Shown: piece by piece, positions 49,994 to 61,129 of the stretch | How positions within the stretch are numbered: position 1 is the first letter of the stretch | Layout of the letters: each line of letters begins with the position of its first letter | Assembly: GCF_037975245.1 (NCBI RefSeq) | Contig: NC_092581.1 | Coordinates: forward strand, 4,194,001 to 4,258,000 | Direction: 5' to 3' | Length of the DNA: 64,000 nt | Source: Apostichopus japonicus | Taxonomy: Eukaryota > Echinodermata > Holothuroidea > Aspidochirotida > Stichopodidae | Made by a program: the position numbers and the translations under genes | Notes under the pieces: generated by a model | Told to the model about the DNA's origin: nothing | Database searches by the model: none | Seen by the model: the letters and a program-made list of their open reading frames with translations, nothing else

Positions 49994-50680
49994 CCTATAG
50001 TATACAGATGTCAATTTGCGTATGTACGCAGATGGTTCTGAGGGGTAAAGTGCGTATTTACTAAGGTAAAACGACCGTTGTCAGATACAAACGTTAACCA
50101 ACTCAGATCACTATAACCAACAGCCGAATTTGTTATTTATCACGACAAAGGACAAATATTGAATTTGCATAACATAATGAGTAAATTGGACCTTGATATA
50201 GCATTCAGTGATTCTGATATAGCTCCCCCCCCATCCTCCTCCATTCTCCCCGCCCTCCTTCCAATTCTTAGAAGTTCAGTGAACATTTTATACTGTGATG
50301 GTATCGGTAGTATGAATATCTATAGTTTCAGATACAGGTTACTGAGGAACTGTTCACACTGTCAGTGCGAGTGCTTTAAAGCATGATATCGAATGACAGT
50401 ATATAGAGTGGTATTAGCATTAGGAAAATTGTCCCCAAGTCTGAAAGATTCGTACGGTGAGCAATACAAGTATATACATGTCTTGTCGTAGAAGAATAGG
50501 AACGATCGCTGTTTTCCCGGGGAAGGGGGGGGGGGTAATTTCAGCACATGATATATAAATTACCGGTATGTATCTTAACCAAATCTGTGTTAACGCGATA
50601 CTACATTAATGCATGCAAACAGAATTTGTCTCGGCCTGTATGGCGGTTTATCATGTAGGCCTCACATAACATGTCACTGA

Positions 50681-52050
50681 GTGTATAATTTATATGATAC
50701 TTCTTCACTATAGGCGTGTATACCATATCAATTCCTAGCGCTCTTCCTTATGCAGCGGAGGAAAGTCACAACAGTTACTACCAACACCCCTCGTTGACTT
50801 ACTGTTAGGCCATGTTTTTCTTCACTGATAACAGTTCTTTCCTCATTTCATTACACTTTGTCTAAAACATCTTTAGAAAGGTGGAATAAATCTCTTCATA
50901 TCTCTGTTGTTTTCTAGTTTCTATTTAGCATGGCACAATCGGACTTGGGGGGTTAAAAAATGTAGAAATACGTAACTTTTGAAAACCAAAAGTCATACGT
51001 AAAACACACATAGCAACATGTAGCGTCGTGTGGCTTTTGAAACTCCCATTTTTGAAAGTTCAATTGTGTCACTATAACACTGGCCCTCCTATTTGTCTAA
51101 ATTGAATATGCATTACAAATGAGTGACAGATTCTGTACATATAAAAATTATTGTGATTGGTTTAAGTTTTCAATCGGACCTAGGGGTAACAAATGAGAGT
51201 CTTCGTTAGAAAATATCGACCTTCTTGCCCAACCTCGAGAGACGCTATTGTAGACGCCCGCGTGGTAGCGCCTAGTATAGGGGACTGTAACTACGCACTG
51301 CTTAATCGTTTATGTGTAATTATATTAAATTTTGTTATTGTACCGTTTAGAACTCAAAATTAGTTTAAAAACACATTAATTGGTAGTTTTACCCACCCAA
51401 ATTCCCATATACATTGAGAATGCAATAGTTTGCGTCACAGCAATATAAAAAAAAACCCGCAACAGAATGGATCAGTCCAATCTTCCTGACCGCGTTGATC
51501 CACAGCGCTCACGTTTGGGAGCGATGAGTCACACTTAATCCTTCAAAGAGCTTATATTGCAGTACTTTTTACACTGTCGTTTTTGGGGGTGAAGGAATTG
51601 ATATGGCGTTATAAAGTACGATATTTATTGTACATATATTGTACATTAGTCATACAGGAATACTCTATAGCAGTCGTGCAGCCTCAGAGCAAGCCAGACA
51701 GCATTGGTTCTTGTTTACGACTTAACCATAGATATAAGTGATATTTCCGCAGGTAATTTTGGGCTCGACTGGCAAGTTTAGGGAGAGTGTATATCTCCTT
51801 CCGAATTGATCGTCATACAGGAATCAATAACATATAATCGTTTCATTGTTTTCGAATCCCGAAAAATACAAACAACAACATCAACAACTCAATTGTTTAC
51901 TTTGACAGGTCTGTCAGTGAAAATGCAGGTAAGTCAATGGCTAAATTATACATCTTATATATTTTAAATGCGCTTTTCGGTTAATTTTCGATCTGTATAT
52001 TGAACGCTACGTACACAGTGTATCGGTACACTGAAAACTTAAATTGGTTC
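50681..52050. other. Intergenic, no gene seen
   Basis: AT-rich. Near 51915-51935 a short ATGCAG|GTAAGTCAATGGC resembles the donor region of the array unit and may be a diverged relative. No protein family recognised. Confidence 0.4.
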
Positions 52051-52054
52051 ACCG

Positions 52055-52425
52055 ACTAACATAACGTTAGTCCATCTGGTGCCTCTCCCGACTAACATAG
52101 CCTTAGTCAGTTGCTATACCGACTAATTTATTCCTTAGTCAGTTGGATTTCTTAGTCGGTCATCTTAGTCCGTCAGCTTAGTCGATCAACAATTTCTTAG
52201 TCGGTAAATGTATATTAGTCAGTTACATTAGTTGGTGACATTAGTCGGTCTTTACCGACTAATTTATATGAGCCACCGACTAGTTTATAGCAGGTTTTAC
52301 ATTAGTCAGGATGGTGCCTCTCCCGACTAACCTTTCTTAGTCGGTATCGACTGACTAGTTGCACTGACTAGAATCACTGAAAGAATTAAACCCGACTAGT
52401 TTCACTGACTAGCATCACTGAAAGA
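52055..52425. repeat. Dense cluster of CCGACTAA / TTAGTCGG motifs in both orientations
   Basis: About 19 occurrences of CGACTAA/CTGACTAG-like 8-9-mers or their complement TTAGTCGG in about 370 bp, at irregular spacing. The phrase GGTGCCTCTCCCGACTAAC occurs twice (about 52078 and 52315). This is not a simple tandem repeat. Confidence 0.85.
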
Positions 52426-53189
52426 AAAGAGAGCAGAAGAAACACAAATAATGTGTACGTTGGCAGTATTTATTTCTGATAAAACTTCTGATGTCTACAG
52501 AGGCTGACTTTCGACTGATAGAGAAGAAATCACTGTAAACAAAAATCTGAAAATCTGATTTTATTCCAACAAAGTTAAGACAAGTTAATGGATCAAACAT
52601 GAATCGCACAAGTATAGCACTGCACAATAATGCAAAGTTGAATCTTGGGCAAGGGTTCCTCATGACTTTCGTTTTAAAGTGGTACCCCAAATCGACACCA
52701 GTTAAGTCTTCACGAACAAAGAGTGTTTCTCTTAACTACAAATGGCCTCCCACTTGTCTTCAGGAAGCCAAAATCTGCACCTGTGAACAGAAAATATGAT
52801 ATACTGTACGTGTAAGCACAGATACAGATATAGCACATGATAACTCACATTATCATAAACATACATTTACATTAAAATTTTCTAACATATTGGGAGGTAT
52901 ACATTTAAATCTAGGTCCCTCAAATTATATGCCAGGGATAGCAGCTTTACCAAATAATTATTAGCTTTGCACAGCATAACACCAAGTTATTTTTCAAAGC
53001 TTAATAATTATGTTAATCATGTTAATAATGATCCCAATAGACCGGGAGCCCAGAGGGTTTGGTTAGCTGGGAAGGTAACCAATTGCCTTGTACATCACAA
53101 TGTTCACAGTACATTCCTGTATATGAAACCTGACGACTGGCAAACCGACTGTGGTGGGTGTGACTGGGAGAGCAATTTTAAAGTCACCT

Positions 53190-53560
53190 GATAGCTAACC
53201 TAGATCAGTTTTCATGGTAACACATCAAAGTAAGTACAATGCGTCAGGTATGGCCCCAAGAGCAACAAATGGCCATCGCCAGTAATTATTGGTGGTGGGG
53301 TACCCCTTCCAGTGATCAATAATTGACCCCTCACGGCTGACCTAGGTCAGCTCATGAGGTAACCACTTGAAACCTACTGGAAAATGTTGGTTAGGACTTC
53401 AGATGCAACTGATGGGCATTGCCAGTAATTTTTATTGGTGGGGTACCCCTGCCAGTAGACCCCCAAAATGCCCATCCCCCATTGACCTAGATGAGCTCAT
53501 GATGTAACCAGTTGAAAACTACTGGAAAATGGTATCACTTCATATGTAAGGGATGGGCTT
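53190..53560. repeat. Degenerate tandem repeat, about 150-bp unit
   Basis: About three diverged units share GACCTAGRTSAGCTCATGA, GTAACCACTTGAAA, and CCAGTAATT...GGTGGGGTACCCC. Confidence 0.75.
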
Positions 53561-53562
53561 AA

Positions 53563-53860
53563 GTGGAATTGTATTCCACTTAAGTAGAATACAATTCCAC
53601 TTAAGTGAAATGCATTTCCACTTAAGTGGAATACAATTCCACTTAAGTGGAATGCAATTCCACTTAAGTGAAATAGAATTTAGCTTAAGTAAAATGCAGT
53701 GACAAGTTGATGAATTCAGCTTAAGTAAAATACAATTAAGCTTAAGTGGAATGGTATTCCACTTAAGTGAAATAGAATTCCACTTAAGTTAAATAGTATT
53801 CTGCTTAAGTGAAATTGAATTCCACTTAAGTGAAATGTATTCGACTTAAGTCGAATTGTG
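53563..53860. repeat. Palindromic CTTAAG satellite, about 21-bp unit
   Basis: Successive units centre on CCACTTAAGTGG or variants (TTAAGTGAA, GCTTAAGTAAA), joined by ATACAATT or similar. Many half-units are themselves self-complementary, so the array can fold in many registers. Confidence 0.9.
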
Positions 53861-55041
53861 AGGTAAATGTTAAAACGGCTTGCCATACGCTACTACCCTA
53901 AACGGAAGGTGCTACTACTCCAAATTGGAGACGCTACTACCCTGTATCCAAGGCGTGTTTCCAAGGCGTGTTTCCAAAACAATATGTATAGAGGGGTCAT
54001 CATGAAGGTCAATCTCCAAGCCGCGTGTGGTTATTGCGTAATCAAACAAACCACATTCTTTGCTGACAACACCGACCAATAGCAACGTTTTTCTGTCAAC
54101 CCATTATTGTTACTCACCGTGGCGCGGTTGCAAACATGTCCGTAACTTCCGTAAGGAAAAGGTGTATCACCAATAAACTTTAGTATGATTTATTTTGTGT
54201 TGGGGGATGGGGGTCCTTTACACTGTGACTCTTGTTTCAGGTTTAAATATATGCATGAGCCATTAACTATGTTACTAAAATAAGTATATGAAAGACTCAT
54301 ACTTAAAAGTTTTGTATTGTGTCATTAGTGTATCTATATACTGTCATCCTGTTTGGACAGGGAGCTCTCCAAGTAACAGCTCCTTGGTTTCACCACGCCA
54401 AGTTTATTACGTTCCTCAAACACAATCTACCCTACAAGATTGTATGGGTTAGGTAAATTGTAATCATGGTAACTTTGGCATCAAACTTCACGAAACGTTA
54501 TAGCCTACCCACGCCCCAGTCACGGGCACATAATTCCAAAGGTGGGGACTAAATTCCAATCGCTCTCCCTGAATGATTTGTTGAGGCACAGACGGGCTGT
54601 GACCATGGGTTTCATGAATGTATATTTTTCTGCGGAGTGCTCTCAGAAGAAATTTACACAGTTAAGGCTTCAAATGTATGTTTAGCCAAAAAAAAAATTA
54701 GGTACATAATTAGGTTTATATGTACACACGGTTGTGTAGGTAAAAACTTTAAATTTTGAAGAAACCATATTCAAAAGTTGGTTTTTTGTTTTCACGTTTT
54801 CCCCGAAATACCCCCACCCCCCCCCCCCCTCCGACGACTAAAACTTTACCCTTCGGACAGACCATGGAGGTATGGTCCCCTGTCCCTCTCCTTTCATACG
54901 CCATTGATCAGCCCTTAAATGGTATTCTTCGCCGAAATAGTCATTAATCACTTTCTGATAATAATTTGAAGAGGGCGAACCAAGGAGAGAACATACCTTC
55001 TTATTAATACATAAAAAATAAAAAAATTAGTTACTATTGTA

Positions 55042-55125
55042 AAAATAAATACATAATGCACTTGTCATCCAGCCTCTGAAAAGATCCTGCTAGGATCGAA
55101 ACGTCAGGCCCATTTACTTTGACGC
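55042..55125 (+). mobile_element. 84-bp insertion with a hammerhead-like motif, flanked by 16-bp direct repeats
   Basis: The 16-mer ATTAGTTACTATTGTA occurs at 55026-55041 and again at 55126-55141, exactly 100 bp apart, as a target-site duplication would. The DNA between carries a minimal hammerhead motif (55072-55109). This looks like a retroposed fragment, perhaps from a Penelope-like element. Confidence 0.72.
55072..55109 (+). ncRNA. Minimal hammerhead ribozyme-like motif, probably inactive
   Basis: Layout: stem I GCCT (55072-55075) pairs with AGGC (55106-55109). CTGA core 55076-55079. Stem II GATCC (55083-55087) pairs with GGATC (55093-55097) with loop TGCTA. GAAA is at 55098-55101 and the cleavage triplet GTC at 55103-55105, with almost no stem III. 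That is the minimal form known from Penelope-like elements. The core should read CTGANGA but here is CTGAAAA, so catalytic G8 is replaced by A and cleavage is not expected. Confidence 0.7.
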
Positions 55126-55559
55126 ATTAGTTACTATTGTATACTGACGAACACAGCCTCGCCCCCTCATTAAGATACTCGTAGAAAATGTTTCGTTCGA
55201 TCAATCGGGAAACCTTTGCCTCTTTGGATTGAAAACGATGCATTTTTGCACAACTCTGAGAGTTGAACTATGAGATATGCGATTCGCGTATTCGCGTATC
55301 TTCTCGTCCACGTCGAACGACATTCTTTGTAATTATAATATGGATTCTTTTTCGCGTAAACTGTTTGAATTTTCCCACAAGTTAATATCGAAACTAACGT
55401 TTCATATGGTAGTAACCGTTGATACTCTCAATCTGTACAGACATGAATATGTATATGTAGGAAAACTGAAGAGTGGCCTTCGTTGACCCCGTGTTCATAT
55501 TGTTTTGGAAACACGCCTTGGAAACACGCCGTGGTTACAGGGTAGTAGCACCTTCCGTT

Positions 55560-55760
55560 TAGGGTAGTAGCGCCACTAATTTACAGTAGCATCGCCGCCT
55601 CTAGTAGTAGCAGCATCGCCTATTTAGAGTAGTAGCGCCTCCTTTTTACAGTAGCATCGTCACTTAGGAGTAGTAGCACCTCCTGTTCAGAGTAGTAGCA
55701 TCTCCTGTTTAGAGTAGTAGCACCTCCTGTTTAGAGTAGTAGCTCCACCTGTTGTCCTTT
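55560..55760. repeat. GTAGTAGCACCTCCTGTTTA minisatellite
   Basis: About seven imperfect units of 28-32 bp built from TAGTAGCACCTCCTG and TTTAGAGTAG. It adjoins the right arm of the inverted-repeat element. Confidence 0.85.
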
Positions 55761-55794
55761 TGGCGTTCCATACGCGTACCTGCTTGAAGGTAAC

Positions 55795-57573
55795 CAGGCG
55801 CGTATCCAGGATTTTCTAACCCGGGGGGGGGGGGGGCGAATTACTATTTAAGCGGAGCGCCACCATCGGTTGGCGCGGAGCGTACAAGAAAATTTCTGGT
55901 TTTGATACCCCCCAGATCACCGGAAATGGCACTTCTTGGGCTTGAAAATGACCAACCAGATGTACACTTTTGCCTGAGAACCGCAGTATTTCCCAAAAGT
56001 TTTTTTCCATCCATAACCTTTTTGAAGATTGTCACCAGTCACACATCATGTTCGACCTCATTGCATGTCCTATGGATCATTGCGTTGTAGGTGATTCTAC
56101 GTCACGGCCCACAATATCCGAAAGCCCGACTTTTCAAGGTTTTAAGCCCATTATTTGTTGAGGATTTGAAAATTCACATTTCTCGTGAATAAAATCACTT
56201 CAGAACATACCCATAATGTTGCACAAAATTCAATCTATGGATAACCAATATAGAAAAACCTCCTTGAACCCCTAACAGACAGGTCAAAATTGCACGAGTA
56301 GAGGAAAGTATGATGAAGAATGTTGGAGAGGACATTTTGGAAAATTCAGACACAGTTAATTTCTTGGTTTAGAAATATTAAAACCTCTTATAATGGCTAT
56401 TATAAAACTGCGTTGAAGGAAATGCAAAATACCAGATATTTCCGAAACCGAACACTACACACATAGGCGTAGGTCCCGTAGAAGGCGGGGGCTGCAGCCC
56501 CCCGCAACCAAATTTTCCCCATTTTTTTCTGGCACCTACTGAAAGAAAAATAAATAGCAATGAATAGCTTAAAAATGATCTCCTTGGTAATTAAAATAAA
56601 GTTCTAAGCTTGGCCGATATTACTACTGTAAAAGAGAGTTTTGACATAAATGGATCTGTATGCTTTTTCTCCATCTACATAAGACATTTCGTTGTTACAT
56701 TAGCATCCGGCGGTATACTGTGCAACTTTGACGGACATGCATTTCAATGCTCACTGATATGATGTTATATCTGCTCTTTGCTTTACCAATTCGAAAATGC
56801 GTGTAGCGAGTAATTGCCAAGGGAGGGGCGAAGCCTGTAGGCTAACTATCTAAGCGAAGCGCCACCATGAGTTGGCGCGAAGCGTACAATAAAATTTTTG
56901 GCCGAAAATGCCTCCCAGATCGCTGGAAATGACACTTCCCAGGCCTTGTAAGTTGCATCTAAGCATTGTCTATTTTGAAATTACTAGCGATGTCATAAAG
57001 AAAATTTGCTCGGGGGGGGGGGGGCGGTCGCCCCTTCCCGAAATGCGTCATAATCCCCGACGACTCGGTCGAGTTCAACAAGACCAGCCACAATTGGTTC
57101 CATATAGCACAATTGTACAATTGTTTAAGGCGTCCATACACACACACGCGTTATGATAGACCATATATAGTATTTATATAGATACATTAGTGAGAGAGGA
57201 AAACTGGAAACGTCAAAAACGGAGTTGTCGGTGTAAGGGGTAGGGTAACGCGCACACCCCCTCCGTAATCCTTGATCTGTCACTGGCTACCCTGTGTATA
57301 TAGTAGGGATCAGCGCTTTAAATATGACTGTTCTTCTTTCTCTTCCCGAGGTCTTGGCTAAAGGGGGGGGGGGGAGTAGAAGATAGCCAACTTGGCTATC
57401 TTCTACTCCCCCCCCTTTTCTCCTTTTTCTCTTTTTTTTTCTTTTTCTTTTCCCTTCCTTCCTCTCCTCCTTTTCTTTTCCCCCCCTCCTTTTCCCTTTT
57501 TTCTTCTCTTTTTCTCTCCTCTTTTCCTTACCCGGGGGGCGCGCCCCCAACGCCCCCCCTGGATACGCGCCTG
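55795..57573 (+). mobile_element. hAT-like element, about 1.8 kb
   Basis: The ends are perfect inverted repeats CAGGCGCGTATCCAGG, followed inward by C/G runs on both sides. GGTAAC lies at both outer edges but overlaps the tip on the right, so the target duplication is uncertain. Internal copies of GGCGCGRAGCGTACAA (55872 and 56873) show an internal duplication. No transposase was recognised. Confidence 0.78.
57364..57415. repeat. Near-perfect ~50-bp palindrome with G/C-run arms
   Basis: GGAGTAGAAGATAGCCAA and its exact complement are separated by one base (C at about 57391); the arms extend outward into G and C runs. It could be a fold-back insertion or an assembly fold-back. Confidence 0.85.
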
Positions 57574-58145
57574 GTAACGGACATTAGTAGCGGACAATAA
57601 GAGCAGACAATAAGGAAAAAGCGAAGAGAGCTATCTAATATCTAGCGGACCATACCTTCAAGCAGGTACGATTTGTGCCGCGTTCGTGGGAACGGGGTAG
57701 TAGAGGGAGCTGTGCTGTAACCCTTGATGATGTAACCCCTATTGGTCGCACGGTACACAACTACACCAACACAAGAAATCATATTTCTGTGTGATCTAAA
57801 CAACTCGCCTGCTTCATACTGTTCACACATGTAAGCGTGCTTTTTCTGTCGAATTTTCATGAATTCGTCGCACATCTTGTATCGCCTTTCTGTCGTATTT
57901 GATACAGTAACTTATGTTGTTTTTGTATAACTATACTCTAGGCGTAAAATTATGATTTTTTTAAAGTGGCCATGACACGAAAATTTCAAAGTCCTATATT
58001 TTTGGGATCCATTAAAGAATGTTCTCTAAAACATGTATCAACCAATCTGCCAGTTTAAAACTTGATTTTTCAAGTCGAAAATTGAGAATGAATTTACCCT
58101 TTTCGGCGTTTGAAACTTTGTTTACTCGAAAATTTTCCGATTCGC

Positions 58146-58163
58146 ATGACGTCATGTGACGTC
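58146..58163. promoter_or_regulatory. Paired CRE-like sites
   Basis: TGACGTCATGTGACGTCA contains two CRE/ATF octamers back to back, about 150 bp upstream of the ATG of the P2X7-like gene. This is a candidate promoter element by sequence only. Confidence 0.5.
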
Positions 58164-58297
58164 ACGTTTTGAACACATATTTGTTGTCGCTGCTACGGTA
58201 CCATTCACGTACACAGTAGACAAGTACACATACCACTAGTAGTTACTAAACAAAACACCGATCACAAGTGCGATATCAAATCAAAATTTCCTGTGAA

Positions 58298-59182
58298 ATG
58301 GCGGATCCAGAGCCAAATGCGGCAACCGAAGTTCAAAGTGATAATGGTTCTTCACTAGGCAGTGAAATTGGGCTATAATTAGAGTGCCCTTTCTCATATT
58401 CGAAGCAGAGAGTGAAGGCGATGATCATTCCAATATTGAACCGAACGCTGAGGGTGGAGCGGAGGTGTTAGAACCGTATCAGTTCGAGCCTGTTAAACGA
58501 GCCGAAATTGAAGCTCCACAACATATCGAAGAAGAAATCCGTTCGAAACCATTGCAAGGAACATACAACGTGGTAAGAATTTATTAACGAAGCATTTAAA
58601 AACAAAATCCAGTCCATTTTGTGCATGTGTTGTTGGAATTCGCGGAACACCCTAAACCGTATTGTGCGTTGTGTTACGGTAACTTACAACCCATATGTAG
58701 AGTGTGTAGTACTAGTAGGGTTGGTTGCATACTGAAAGTTTGGCTCGGGGATGTAAGTTGCATTATGCAGCCATGCTAGGTAGGCATATGTGTTATTTCA
58801 TACTCATTATTACTTGGCTAGTACTTTGGCCTGGAGTTTTGCAAATCAATTTTCTGAAACAAAAGAATGTTTCATGATACATGGAAGGTGTAAAATCACA
58901 ACAAATGTAACCATAACTGTACATTGTGTGCCTGCTTGTTATTGTGGACATCATGGCCAACATTAATACATTTTGAACTTTCATAAATTTTTTCCCAGGC
59001 AGTACAGATACATAGCCTACGGTCAACAGGTTCAATGATACTTGGGGTTCCTAGCAAGACACGTCAGGGTTGTGCTACCATCATGTGCAGTCCAAAGGAT
59101 CAGAAGTGATTTTCCAGCCAATGGTCATTACACTGGATTCAAGTTGCCAGGAGAAAACTCATTGTATAGGAAGCCTTTCTAA
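58298..59182 (+). pseudogene. P2X7-like cytosolic zinc-domain protein, broken
   Basis: The start ATG at 58298 opens MADPEPNAATEVQSDNGS, which stops after 27 codons. The open frame then resumes in another phase with FEAESEGDDHSNIEPNAEGG, EVLEPYQFEPVK and ends at a GTAAGA donor near 58574. A second exon after TTTTCCCAG (58999) reads YRYIAYGQQVQ, an in-frame TGA, YLGFLARHVRVVLPSCAVQR, then SDFPANGHYTGFKLPG and a final stop at 59182. Y-R-x-I-A-Y-x-Q, V-L-P-S-C-x-V-x-x-I-R and Y-x-G-F are hallmarks of P2X7 C-terminal-domain-like proteins, which are greatly expanded in marine invertebrates and usually lack the channel. The TGA sits where the family normally has Trp. The middle exon with most of the Cys ligands was not found. 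Confidence 0.75.
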
Positions 59183-61129
59183 ACTACGATTGTGTTGGAT
59201 TATCAATCCGTCAGGGTTCCCTCAGTGTTGATATATTGAAATTCAAGACTTTTAATTCAGGATGAAAAGGTTATTTTCCAGACCCAACATCAACAATAAA
59301 AGAAAAGGCATGATTTGAAGCATTTAGACACAAGTATTGGTGTGACCGTGATGTCATATAATATGTGCATAAGGGAACGGGCATTGATCTTTTTAGGGGC
59401 ATTTACCTTGTTGATTCGTACCTTTAATCTGGAAGCCAAAATATCCATATCACCAATGATATTTGACAGAAAAGTCATAATAAAGACCAATGGAGGCAGC
59501 AGAACTCTTGAATGTTTAGACTGTTTCTTCAGCAGCAGTTGGTTTGTTTTGTAGTCTTTCTTCAAAAACTCAGCAGTACACCCTGTTAATGGTCTTCGAT
59601 TGTTTTAATGCGTGTGATGCTGTGTTTCACATTGCCCATCAGTGTTGTACATGTCGTCCTGCGTGGGTAACATTTTTGCATATGAGTTGCGTCGTGCAGT
59701 GTTTCTTGGTTTAAATAACCCTGTATTGTATTTGCTTCTGGATTATTCTAATTAATTTGTCACAACAACGATTGATAGCGATGGACATGCAACTGCTTTG
59801 TAGGCTTAAAGCAAAAAAATTCATGTAAGTTGTTTTCTTTTAACCTCCTTTGATGTCACAAATTACATTAGTGTAATTTAAGAATGATAATGTTTATGGA
59901 AAGTACAGTTTTACTTTTATGTCATATAATACAATGATTGTTGTTAATGTTAGTTCAGATTGTCCAGAATGACTGTCTAGAACTGATATTGAATAAATTT
60001 TGTTCAATGATTTAACACTTGAACTATGTTGTGTGAATTTTTGGCTCTGTGACTTTAAAATAAATCGCTTTGAGATTTAATTAAACAACCTTTGGAATAA
60101 AATCTTTTTACCTACCTATTTTGACCCATCCCCATTACCCCCACTCCCTCCACAACATAATAAATGGTTTTCCTGGAATAGGAATAAGAAATTATTGCTA
60201 TAATTAACTGATCCAGCATATTCCAGAAATAAATTGGGGCACTGAGATTTGTTCACAAGAAGATGTAACCCATCGCTTCTGAAGCTAACCTCATAGCTTA
60301 TTAGTATACAATAGAGCAATGAAGGGGGTGTTAATTTTGATGATACAGTAAAATCTCTTCGTCTATTGCGACTTCAGTGTAGTAACGCTAATACTATAGT
60401 ACTACTAGTGCTCGGCGCGCTACCTCCTAAGGATCGCCACTTGCCCCATTGGAGGTTTCCTGTTCCCCGATCTGGTCTTCAGAGTAGTTTTTTGTGGATT
60501 ACTTGACAGAAGAATGACTCTTTTATGTCGAACCGTTAAAGTCCATTTGTTTTATTTCATAACAAAAAGGAGGGATCGTAGTATGCTTCCGTGAAGTGTT
60601 CGCTTCATTCGGAGCTGCATACTGGCTAGGCCCAGTGAAATCGGCGCTGGTGTTGTGCACTAACTTGGTCATAATCGCCGTGTTTTTTTTCGTCCTTCAG
60701 CCATGGATGAAGGCTAATTGCATGGGTAATGATATTTATGCAGCCCCAACAACACAACGGACCGGCATTTCTCTCGGATATTTTACAACAGTTGTAAAAC
60801 AAACTTGAAATTTCTAACGATATAGCGTAATACAGTGGTTGTTCTCTCAGTGTAAATGTGCGTGTACTGTATATGGAACGGTATGATCGTCGCGCATCCG
60901 ATACATGCCTGAGCTTTGCACGTGTGTTCCTAACATGACGTCATCATTGTCTTGTTGTGAAATCGCATTCTCAGATATCTATTTTCGGATGCGAATATTA
61001 AAACGTTAATTACTAATTAGTCCTTGAGGTTTTCAAGGTGTTGAGGATAGTTTTGAACATAGATTTTCTCATAGATTCAGAGGAAGTTACTTTCGATGAG
61101 TTGGATTTTTCGTGTCATGGCCTCTTTAA

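Larger units (their letters stand above)
44035..50680 (+). repeat. Tandem array of a 2.1-3.4 kb unclassified repeat (three units)
   Basis: Units start with TTGTTTAGTCGTTTGTAAAG at 44035, 47385 and 49531, giving lengths of 3350 and 2146 bp; the third is truncated at about 50680. Each unit has a possible short first exon (ATG...AGCAAG|GTAAGTCAATGCG), an AGGCCTATATA microsatellite, and (units 1 and 2) a distal part with a 110-codon frame. That frame differs between units by several amino-acid changes, so selection for protein is not evident. No transposase, reverse transcriptase or integrase was recognised. The class is unknown. Confidence 0.75.
53886..55575. mobile_element. Inverted-repeat-bounded element, about 1.7 kb
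   Basis: The left arm (about 53886-54002: CTACTACCCTAAACGGAAGG ... AAGGCGTGTTTCCAAAACA) is complementary to the right arm (about 55500-55575: TGTTTTGGAAACACGCCTTG ... CTTCCGTTTAGGGTAGTAG). The interior has no recognised gene. It contains the small hammerhead-bearing insertion at 55042-55125. Confidence 0.7.
57961..61129 (+). mobile_element. 3.2 kb TTAA-type TIR element containing a P2X7-like gene
   Basis: The left end TTAAAGTGGCCATGACACGA and the complement of the right end, TTAAAGAGGCCATGACACGA, match with one change and continue AAAA. TTAA at both tips suggests a piggyBac/Kolobok-type insertion. TGACGTCA motifs occur near both ends (58146 and 60937). Inside lie two P2X7-like exons. No transposase was recognised; a 70-codon hydrophobic frame at 60596-60808 is unassigned. 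Confidence 0.75.

Noticed and set aside
57287-57597. Lys/Arg/Glu/Gly-rich minus frames and Phe/Pro-rich plus frames
   Set aside because: They translate a purine/pyrimidine-biased low-complexity tract at the end of the hAT-like element.
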